A stretch of 13,314 bases of DNA, from contig JAEDHM010000032.1 of the NCBI GenBank assembly GCA_016296985.1, forward strand, positions 1-13,314. The letters are read 5' to 3'. Positions 6,594-13,314 of the stretch are shown here, one piece after another. The position numbers were made by a program, and so were the translations under genes. Under the pieces are notes generated by a model. That model had not been told where the DNA came from. It did no database searches and saw nothing but the letters and a program-made list of their open reading frames with translations. The stretch's first letter is position 1. Each line of letters opens with the position of its first letter. Source of the DNA: Clostridia bacterium (GTDB taxonomy: Bacteria > Bacillota > Clostridia > Christensenellales > CAG-1252).

Positions 6594-8944
6594 TATTTTA
6601 AGGTGGCGATGGTAACGCCGTCACCGCCTTCGCCATATTTACCCAATCGATAACTTGGAATTTGTTGTTTGTTCAAAAATTCCCATACGGCGGCACGTAA
6701 TTTTCCAGTTCCTTTTCCGTGAATAATTCTTATTTCCTTAATTCCTGAAATTTTGCAGTTATCTAAAAACTTTTCCAAATTATATATAGCTTCATCACAA
6801 GTTTGACCTAAAAGCATAATTTCAGTAACTATTGGAGCATTTTGTAAACCGCGCATTGACTTTGCCTGCTTTTGCTCAGTCTTTTTAGGCGCAGGTTGAT
6901 TTTTCAATTTCTTTACGTCTTTTCTTCTTACGTGAGTTTTTATTCCACCTAATTTGATCAAATATTCGCCGTTTTTGTTTATTTCCCACAATACTGCGGT
7001 GGTATTCAGTGTGAAAACGAAAACCGTGTCCCCAACTTGAGGAGGATCATCAACTGTATCGGGGGCTTCTTTTTCTCTTTCCTCTTCAACGTTGAGATTT
7101 TCAATTTTTTTCCTAAGTTTAGCCGCTTGAAAATAACTTCCTTCTTGAGGATTATCTAAAATATTTTTCAGTTCTTCAAGTATTGCATTAACTTCTTCAA
7201 GAGCATTTTGAGTCATACGCTTTACTTCTTTCCTTGCGGACAAGTTAAGCCTTTCCCTTGTTTGCGCCAAAGCTTCCTTCTCTTTTTCAAGTTTTTCCTT
7301 TTCGGCTTGTAGCAAATCAGCGTTAATTTTGCATCTCTCCGCCTCTTCTTCCGCCTTTCTTCTTGCAAAGTCCGCAGACTGTAATACCTCTTCAAAGGAC
7401 GCCTTTTCTCTTGTAATGCCCTTTTTCGCAGCTTGGATAATTTCCTTTTTCATTCCCAAACTTTTTGCAATTTCCAAGGCGTTTGAGGTACCGGGAATAC
7501 CGATAATTAAATTGTAAGTAGGAGCAAAAGTTTGAGGGTTGAAATCCATACCTGCATTTTCTACCCTATCTGTGCTGTAAGAATATTCTTTTAAAGGGGA
7601 ATAATGGGTCGTAATTACAGCTTTCGCGCCTGTATGCTTAATATAGTCGATAATTGCGACCGCAAGAGCAGCGCCTTCTTCAGGATCGGTGCCGGCGCCC
7701 AATTCATCAAAAAGCAAAAGCGATGCTTTGTTTGTTCTGTTTAAAATATCAACTGTATTGGATATGTGCGAAGAAAAAGTAGAAAGATTTTGTTCAATGC
7801 TTTGTTCGTCACCGATATCGCAAAAGATATTTTCATAAAAGCCTACTCTCGAACCTTCGTTTGCCGGAATAAAAAAACCAGTCATCCCCATCAACGATAA
7901 AAGTCCAGTCATTTTCAAGGTAACGGTTTTTCCGCCTGTATTAGGTCCGGTAATAAGCAATATATCAAACTTTTTACCCAAGTTTAAAGTGATCGGTACT
8001 ACTTTCTTTTTGTCGATAAGAGGATGCCTACCCTTTTTGATATCAATTATTCCATCAACGTCCAGTTCGGGGTATACACCGTTTATTTCATGGGAATAGG
8101 TTGCTCGTGCGAAAATTACGTCCATTTCGGTAAGAATTTCAAAGTTACGTAAAAATGCCTTTGAATCCATACCCACTCGTGTGGTAAGTTGACGTAATAT
8201 TTTTTCAATCTCTCTTTGTTCTTCAAGAGCCAAAGTTCTTAACTCGTTGTTCATTTCAACGATTGCTAAGGGTTCGATATATACAGTTTGACCTGATGCC
8301 GATTGGTCGTGTATCAAGCCCTTTACCGCTCCCCTTGAATCACTTTTTACAGGAAGAACGTATCTTCCGTTACGCATGGTAACGATATTGTCTTGCAAAG
8401 CTTTAGAATATTCGTTTGAGGTGGTAAAACTGTTTAGTTTTTCTCTCAATTTTTCATTTGCTCGCTTGATATTGCGCCTTATTGTTGCAAGTTCAGGAGA
8501 AGCATTATCGCTCATTTCACTGTCGGAAATAATCCAATCCTTTATATCTCTTTCAAGAGAAACGGCAGGAAAAATATCATAAGCGTAAGTTTTAAGATAG
8601 TTAAAATTCCCTTCGGCCTTAAGAATAGAACTTTTCACCCTGTCAGACAGATGAAGCAAATCCGCAATTTTCAGCAATTCTCCCATTGAAAGCATCGAGC
8701 CCTTTTCCGCTCTATTCAAAGATTCAGTTACGTCACAAAGAGAGAATGAAGGAAAAACGCCCAAATTATACATAAGATAATGGGCTTCGCTCGTCTTATC
8801 AAGTTCGCTTTTACAAATTGCAGGAGAGGAAAAAGGACGAAGCGCCAAAATTCTTTCTTTCCCCTTTTCGGAAAAAGAATATCCGGCAACAGTTTCCAAA
8901 ATTTTATCAAATTCTAAGGTAACAATTGTTTTTTCGTCTATCAT
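6593..8944 (-). CDS. mutS2: MutS2 (MutSB): ABC-type ATPase with KOW and Smr domains
   Basis: MutS2 is a dimeric ATPase outside mismatch repair. In some species it suppresses homologous recombination, and in Bacillus it acts on collided ribosomes. At 783 residues it has the usual family length. The N-terminal core and clamp (1-320) lack the MutS mismatch-binding FYE motif. The ATPase has Walker A GPNTGGKT (333-340), a segment STFSSHISN (388-396), Walker B LLLFDELGAGTDPEEG (409-424) and THYSPLK. A charged coiled coil runs about 505-625, a KOW-like domain about 635-680, and the C-terminal Smr domain 705-783 with HGKGTGKLR (742-750). The usual LDLRG at the start of the Smr domain reads IMLLG (709-713), losing both D and R. 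The ATG overlaps the U32 stop as ATGA and has AGAGG close upstream. Confidence 0.96.
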   Translation of the reverse strand: MIDEKTIVTLEFDKILETVAGYSFSEKGKERILALRPFSSPAICKSELDKTSEAHYLMYNLGVFPSFSLCDVTESLNRAEKGSMLSMGELLKIADLLHLSDRVKSSILKAEGNFNYLKTYAYDIFPAVSLERDIKDWIISDSEMSDNASPELATIRRNIKRANEKLREKLNSFTTSNEYSKALQDNIVTMRNGRYVLPVKSDSRGAVKGLIHDQSASGQTVYIEPLAIVEMNNELRTLALEEQREIEKILRQLTTRVGMDSKAFLRNFEILTEMDVIFARATYSHEINGVYPELDVDGIIDIKKGRHPLIDKKKVVPITLNLGKKFDILLITGPNTGGKTVTLKMTGLLSLMGMTGFFIPANEGSRVGFYENIFCDIGDEQSIEQNLSTFSSHISNTVDILNRTNKASLLLFDELGAGTDPEEGAALAVAIIDYIKHTGAKAVITTHYSPLKEYSYSTDRVENAGMDFNPQTFAPTYNLIIGIPGTSNALEIAKSLGMKKEIIQAAKKGITREKASFEEVLQSADFARRKAEEEAERCKINADLLQAEKEKLEKEKEALAQTRERLNLSARKEVKRMTQNALEEVNAILEELKNILDNPQEGSYFQAAKLRKKIENLNVEEEREKEAPDTVDDPPQVGDTVFVFTLNTTAVLWEINKNGEYLIKLGGIKTHVRRKDVKKLKNQPAPKKTEQKQAKSMRGLQNAPIVTEIMLLGQTCDEAIYNLEKFLDNCKISGIKEIRIIHGKGTGKLRAAVWEFLNKQQIPSYRLGKYGEGGDGVTIATLK

Positions 8945-11133
8945 AAAACCTCTTTATTTACAAACCCTTGATTCTTAGATTTACAAGATAAATCTACTCC
9001 TATCATGCTTAGATAACGATTAAACCTTCCAGTATTTTTTATCTCGGTAAGGCTTTGATTATAAAGCGTAAACACACATCCGTTATCAGAAGTCGTTGGA
9101 ACAATCTTAAACCGCCTTCCGCCATCGTCAACGTAAGTTATACTCTTTCCTTTTTGTTTGCAATTGCTACAAGATTCACTTTTTCCGCTTTCACGATGAG
9201 GACAATGCAACAACGTCATTAAAGGCAAATTGCCATATACGAATACGTAAGGAGAATACTTTTCTAAATCTTTTGACAGCCCTACCTCGGGAGAAATCAC
9301 GATTGCATCAGCATCATTATAAAATGCAAGTGCCTTTTCGTTGTAGACGTTAAGCCCCATTCCTGCTATATAGGAAAGATTGTTTTCTCTCGCAAATTCA
9401 ACGATAGCGTTGCTTTCCGCAACAAGTTTAACTTTTTTTAAAATAAACAAATCCTTGACAAGTGCAAAATCTTTTGTATGCATAAATCTTGGCAACTTAA
9501 CGTAAGGATCAAATCCCTTTTCACGCAAGCTTTCAATTTGATGTTTCAGGTAAGAATGAGATATTGATTTAGGTAAAAAGACCAAATTATCATACTTGTT
9601 TATTACGGAAAGCTGATCAAGAGAGTTAATTTCAATAATATCTCCTGATAATTTTGCTTTTCGACAAGGCAGATTAATACAAGTCTTTTCTCGAGAAGAT
9701 CTATTATAATCTGCGACAATTTTCTTCTCCAAAAGTTCTAATGCGGTTCGTCGCAACAGATTTATTGAAGAAATTTTTAAAATCTTGTTTCCTAATATTA
9801 GAACTTCTTTTGCCTCAAAAGGGGTATTTCCACATTTTGAAATTTGCGCTTTTGCCCTCAAAGGGAATTCATTGTTGGCTTCCCCCAATGTCTCCCCTTC
9901 GACACGTACTGAAATATTCTTAGTTTTGGCAAGCAACGTAGCTTTTTCACCTTGCAAATCAAGAAGAAAATCAACTTCAATTTTCTTTTTGCGATCAAGT
10001 ACAATTTTCAGTTGTTGTTGACAGGAAGTAAGATTGACGTCAAAACCTTCTTTTACTCCCTCACTTACTGGTATCTTTTGCAAACCTTTTTCTTGGGCTA
10101 CCGAAGTAACGTCACTTCCACCAACTTCTTTTCCTTTCGACAAAATCTTCAAACCGTCGCCTTTTGCGATTTGATAATTTGACTTTACGTAAGCGAAAGT
10201 AAATCCTTTTATTTGTTCAGTACTTACAATCTTTCCAATAGGCACTCCAACGTGATTTTGACATTGTGAATTGATGATACGCTTGTCTATATCATAGCCA
10301 GAAGTATAACCGCGATAAAAGACTTTTTGCATATCATATATTAAAAGGTCAAGTTCTCTTGCGGAAAGATTGTTATCCAAAGCCTGACGATAACAGGCAG
10401 TAACAATACCGCTGTATTCAGGTCGCCTATTTCTGCCCTCAATCTTAAGACTGTCAACCCCCAATTCTTTAAGTTCGGACAATCTGTGAATAAGACAAAA
10501 ATCCTTAGCGGATAGCAAATATCCTTTGTTACCGTATTCAGGACAGTAATATTCTTTACGGCAAAGTTGCAAACATTTACCACGATTTCCGCTTAAGCCA
10601 AAGGCCATTGAAGACATCAAGCAGCCACCTGATGATGAAACGCACAACGCCCCGTGAACAAAAGTTTCAACCTCAAGACCCGTTTGCTTTACCGCTTTGA
10701 TATCATCAGGATAACACTCTCTTGCAAGGACTACCCGTGATGCGCCCAACTGTTGATAAAATTTTCCCGAATAAAAATCGTGGACACCGCTTTGCGTACT
10801 GATATGCAAAGGCAAATCGCTTTCTTCAATAACTGCTTTAATCGTAGCCAAATCGCAAGCGATTACAGCATCGGCATTTGCCTTTTGAATTGAGGAAACA
10901 ATATATTTTACTCGATCTAGTTCGCTATTTTTTACCGAAGTGTTTACGGTGACGTAAACTTTAGCGCCGTATAAATGGCAATACTCCACCCATTGAACAA
11001 GATTGTCCACGGTAAAATCGGTGCATTTACTGCGCGCGTTAAGTTCTCCTAACCCCAAATACACAGCATCAGCTCCGTTATGTATTGCACACTTTAATGC
11101 GGAAATACTTCCGGCCGGCGCTAAAAGTTCCAC
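8941..11133 (-). CDS. U32 family protein (RlhA/TrhP/collagenase-like), long form
   Basis: The 730-residue protein begins MELLAPAGS and contains GADAVYLG, HISTQSGV and the U32 signature ETFVHGALCVSSSGGCLMS (156-174). The cysteine set C164, C171, C187, C191 is expected to hold an iron-sulfur cluster. Family members formerly called peptidases include E. coli RlhA (hydroxylation of 23S rRNA C2501) and TrhP (tRNA ho5U34), so an RNA-hydroxylation role is plausible, and no protease role is assumed. The length and the middle region (about 390-490) fit the RlhA-like long class. A C-terminal part, LHCPHRE (644) with CSNC (655-658) and C686, gives a second cysteine cluster. The GTG start shares one base with the pheT stop (TAGTG). 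GGAGG lies 15 bases upstream, unusually far. Position between pheT and mutS2 is a familiar clostridial arrangement. The exact substrate is unknown, hence no symbol. Confidence 0.88.
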   Translation of the reverse strand: MELLAPAGSISALKCAIHNGADAVYLGLGELNARSKCTDFTVDNLVQWVEYCHLYGAKVYVTVNTSVKNSELDRVKYIVSSIQKANADAVIACDLATIKAVIEESDLPLHISTQSGVHDFYSGKFYQQLGASRVVLARECYPDDIKAVKQTGLEVETFVHGALCVSSSGGCLMSSMAFGLSGNRGKCLQLCRKEYYCPEYGNKGYLLSAKDFCLIHRLSELKELGVDSLKIEGRNRRPEYSGIVTACYRQALDNNLSARELDLLIYDMQKVFYRGYTSGYDIDKRIINSQCQNHVGVPIGKIVSTEQIKGFTFAYVKSNYQIAKGDGLKILSKGKEVGGSDVTSVAQEKGLQKIPVSEGVKEGFDVNLTSCQQQLKIVLDRKKKIEVDFLLDLQGEKATLLAKTKNISVRVEGETLGEANNEFPLRAKAQISKCGNTPFEAKEVLILGNKILKISSINLLRRTALELLEKKIVADYNRSSREKTCINLPCRKAKLSGDIIEINSLDQLSVINKYDNLVFLPKSISHSYLKHQIESLREKGFDPYVKLPRFMHTKDFALVKDLFILKKVKLVAESNAIVEFARENNLSYIAGMGLNVYNEKALAFYNDADAIVISPEVGLSKDLEKYSPYVFVYGNLPLMTLLHCPHRESGKSESCSNCKQKGKSITYVDDGGRRFKIVPTTSDNGCVFTLYNQSLTEIKNTGRFNRYLSMIGVDLSCKSKNQGFVNKEVL

Positions 11134-13314
11134 TATTCTCTTAAAGTTCCTCCAAGTTTTGCGTAAACGTCGTTTAGAATTTTGTTTACGATTTCAACGA
11201 TTTCTTTGTCTTTCAAAGTTCTTTCTTCAGCACGGAAGGACAAAGCTAAAGCAACGCTCTTCTTTCCATCAGGGACGCCTTTTCCTGCATAAACGTCAAA
11301 TACCTTAATGCTTTCAAGTAATTCGCCTGCAGCAGCTTTTACACAATCAAGCAACTCACCCGCGTAAGTATCTGCATCAATAACGAAAGCAAGGTCACGA
11401 CTTACGGCAGGGAAACGAGATATACCCTTGTAAGGCTTGAACAATTTTGCATTTTCCAACATGGTGTCCAAATCAAGTTGAGCAACAAGAAGACGAGCTT
11501 CACATTTGAATGCTTCTGCAGTTTGAGGATGTACTTCGCCAATAAATCCAATATACTTTCCATCTAACAAAATTTCAGCTTGTCTTCCGGGATGCAAGAA
11601 AGGTTCGCTGTTGCGTGAATAGGTAAGGTCGATATTCAACAAAGATGCGATATTTTCAATAACAGCCTTGAGGGTATAAAAATCATATCCTTCACCACTT
11701 TGTGCGATCATAAGCGTTTCGGGCTCGACAATACCATCTTCAACTACTTTTCCGGTTTGCAAATATCTTCTACCAATTTCGTAAAGTTTAAGATTTTTGT
11801 TTCCGCGAGCGATATTTCCACTTAGGATATCTATCATGCTATAAACCAAAGTAGTACGCATAACGGCAAACTTGTCGCTCAAGGGATTAAGAATCTTAAT
11901 TCCATTGCGTCTTGCGTCATCTTGCGCTAAGGAGAGAGTATCAGCAAAATCAGCAGGGATAAAGGAATAACTCACGATCTCACCAAATCCTGCAGCTCCT
12001 GAAAGTAACTCTTTTATACGATTGACCCAAACGCCCTTTTCACTTCTTCCGCCGTGAGTTTGTTCTAAGCCGTCAAGTTTTGCGCAAACGATATTATCAT
12101 ATCCGTAAATTCTGATAATTTCTTCGCTAACGTCGTTTTCGTTTGTCAAATCTTCACGATATGCGGGAATAGAAACTTTTAAAACTCGGCCATCGGCAAC
12201 GGTGTCAAGTTGCAAGCGGTTTAGGATTGAAACCATTTCTTCGACGGGAATAGAAATACCTAAAATCGAATCGATTTTGTCAGCAGAAACTTCAAGAACT
12301 TGACCTGCCTTTTTTCCACTCATTACGTCAATATATCCGGGAACAACCTTTCCTGCGCCTTCAGATTCAATCAATTGCAAAGCGCGAGCCAAGGCAACTT
12401 CCTGACTTTCGAAGTCAATACCCTTTTCAAAACGACTACTGCTATCAGAACGAATACTCAAGTTTCTTGAAGTACGTCTTACGTTATCTCTCTTAAATCT
12501 TGCGGATTCAAAAATGATTGTAGAAGTGGTATCGCAAATACCCGAATCTAAACCACCCATAATTCCGGCAAGTGCAACGGGTTTATCACTATCGCAAATA
12601 ACCAAGTTTTCTTTATTAAGATGATTTTCTTTACCGTCCAAAGTGATAATTGTTTCACCATCGGTAGCACGTCTAACTACGATTTGATTATTTGTTAACT
12701 TGCAAGAGTCAAAAGCATGCATGGGTTGACCTACTTCAGTTAAAACGTAGTTAGTAATGTCAACGATATTGTTAATAGGACGCAAACCGATCAAACGAAG
12801 TCTTCTTCTAATAAGTTCAGATGCAGGTTTTACAACAACGTCCGTAACTGCTGCGGCCATATATCGAGGACACAAATCAGTTGCGTCAACTTTAACGCTT
12901 ACGTAATCGTCAACCTTTCCTTCTTTAGCCCCAAGGGCGCAATTCAAACCTTTATACTTTGTGTTTAACACTGCTGCGACTTCACGAGCCATGCCAATTA
13001 CGCTGTTGCAATCAGGTCTGTTTGCAGTAAGTTCGATATCCAACAAGAAGTCATTTGTTCCCAAAACTTCGTTTATATCAGTGCCCAAGGGATATTTGTC
13101 ATCAAGAATGAAAATACCGTCAACACCTGCTTTTTCAAAGTCGGCAGAAGTCAAACCAAGTTCGCTACCGCCACAGAACATACCGTAACTTGTAACACCA
13201 CGCAAATCACCGGTACGAATTTCTTTTCCCGAAGGTAAAACTGCTCCGTCAGTACAAACGGGTACCACGTCACCTACGGCTATGTTGTGAGCGCCGGTAA
13301 CGATTTGGACTGAC
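11133..13314 (-). CDS. pheT: Phenylalanyl-tRNA synthetase beta subunit (5' end outside window)
   Basis: PheT is the beta chain of the (alpha-beta)2 synthetase that charges tRNA-Phe. It also carries the editing site for misacylated Tyr. The visible 726 codons stay open to the right edge. The first bases read SVQIVTGAHNIAVGD, part of the EMAP-like tRNA-binding domain, so roughly 65 residues are missing and the GTG at 13268 is not the true start. Then follow the B1/B3-B4 region (ANRPDCNSVIGMAREVA; editing site about 215-300, MHAFD, GIMGG), SSRFEKGID, the B5 domain (YREDLTNENDVSEEIIRIYGYDN), the catalytic-like domain, and the C-terminal anticodon-binding FDX-ACB domain (FPAVSRDLAFVID to KLGGTLRE). 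All conserved blocks appear intact. It is the most upstream visible gene of operon A, and pheS should lie just beyond the right edge. Confidence 0.97.
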   Translation of the reverse strand, partial: SVQIVTGAHNIAVGDVVPVCTDGAVLPSGKEIRTGDLRGVTSYGMFCGGSELGLTSADFEKAGVDGIFILDDKYPLGTDINEVLGTNDFLLDIELTANRPDCNSVIGMAREVAAVLNTKYKGLNCALGAKEGKVDDYVSVKVDATDLCPRYMAAAVTDVVVKPASELIRRRLRLIGLRPINNIVDITNYVLTEVGQPMHAFDSCKLTNNQIVVRRATDGETIITLDGKENHLNKENLVICDSDKPVALAGIMGGLDSGICDTTSTIIFESARFKRDNVRRTSRNLSIRSDSSSRFEKGIDFESQEVALARALQLIESEGAGKVVPGYIDVMSGKKAGQVLEVSADKIDSILGISIPVEEMVSILNRLQLDTVADGRVLKVSIPAYREDLTNENDVSEEIIRIYGYDNIVCAKLDGLEQTHGGRSEKGVWVNRIKELLSGAAGFGEIVSYSFIPADFADTLSLAQDDARRNGIKILNPLSDKFAVMRTTLVYSMIDILSGNIARGNKNLKLYEIGRRYLQTGKVVEDGIVEPETLMIAQSGEGYDFYTLKAVIENIASLLNIDLTYSRNSEPFLHPGRQAEILLDGKYIGFIGEVHPQTAEAFKCEARLLVAQLDLDTMLENAKLFKPYKGISRFPAVSRDLAFVIDADTYAGELLDCVKAAAGELLESIKVFDVYAGKGVPDGKKSVALALSFRAEERTLKDKEIVEIVNKILNDVYAKLGGTLRE
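11149..11153 (-). promoter_or_regulatory. Remote Shine-Dalgarno GGAGG upstream of the U32 GTG start
   Basis: GGAGG on the minus strand lies within the last codons of pheT, 15 bases before the GTG start of the U32 gene. Normal spacing is about 5-9 bases, so it may act mainly as a holding site for ribosomes terminating at the overlapping TAGTG. No better start codon lies closer in that frame, and the protein beginning MELLAPAG agrees with family N-termini. Confidence 0.45.

Noticed and set aside
6605..6628. GC-rich imperfect hairpin at the end of mutS2, before the membrane protein start
   Set aside because: The stem is interrupted by a bulge and needs a G-U pair, and it encodes the conserved C-terminal GGDGVTIA, which is enough to explain the base content.
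11003..11308. Plus-strand open frame of 101 codons opposite the U32/pheT junction
   Set aside because: It lies antisense to two well-identified genes, has no ribosome-binding site, and its translation shows no recognisable domain.
13266..13268. GTG as the start of pheT
   Set aside because: The frame remains open to the window edge and the upstream codons encode conserved tRNA-binding-domain residues (VQIVTGA), so the gene begins outside the window.
1..13314. CRISPR arrays, tRNA/rRNA genes, insertion sequences, toxin-antitoxin or defence genes
   Set aside because: No spaced direct repeats, cloverleaf-like sequence, transposase motifs or defence-type domains were seen. All space is taken by housekeeping genes except 1557-1645.

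Overview
The window comes from a low-G+C bacterium (roughly 35-40 % G+C by eye) using the standard code. The likeliest host is a Firmicutes/Bacillota member of the Clostridia type. This rests on the run pheT - U32 family protein - mutS2, on a ThiI without a rhodanese domain next to its own cysteine desulfurase (as in Bacillus nifZ-thiI), and on coupled miaB-mutS. The species cannot be named from this window. About 99 % of the sequence is coding. Every gene is on the minus strand except one penicillin-binding protein.

Layout, right to left along the minus strand. Operon A (13314 down to 3836) contains pheT (its 5' end lies outside the window), a U32 family protein, mutS2, a 152-residue membrane protein, a cysteine desulfurase and thiI. 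Its junctions are TAGTG, ATGA, TAATG, ATGA and a 2-nt gap, so the whole run looks like one translationally coupled transcript. It ends at a strong intrinsic terminator at 3791-3822. That terminator lies beyond the thiI stop, inside the coding sequence of the convergent penicillin-binding protein gene. The two convergent genes share 57 bp.

The plus-strand gene (1646-3892) encodes a bifunctional class A penicillin-binding protein with an unusual cysteine-bearing C-terminal tail. The only real intergenic region in the window (1557-1645) separates it from the divergent operon B, miaB followed by mutS, which runs off the left edge. A perfect 10-bp inverted repeat sits midway between the two divergent promoter candidates.

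Functionally, operon A and miaB centre on translation and tRNA/rRNA quality: tRNA charging (PheT), RNA hydroxylation or a related role (U32), ribosome or recombination surveillance (MutS2), and sulfur transfer to tRNA (desulfurase plus ThiI; MiaB thiomethylation). MutS and MutS2, the mismatch-repair and surveillance paralogues, occur in separate operons. I do not see a clearly novel system. The points most worth a second look are the terminator hidden in the penicillin-binding protein gene, the shared divergent palindrome, the uncharacterised membrane protein inside operon A, and the cysteine tail of the penicillin-binding protein.
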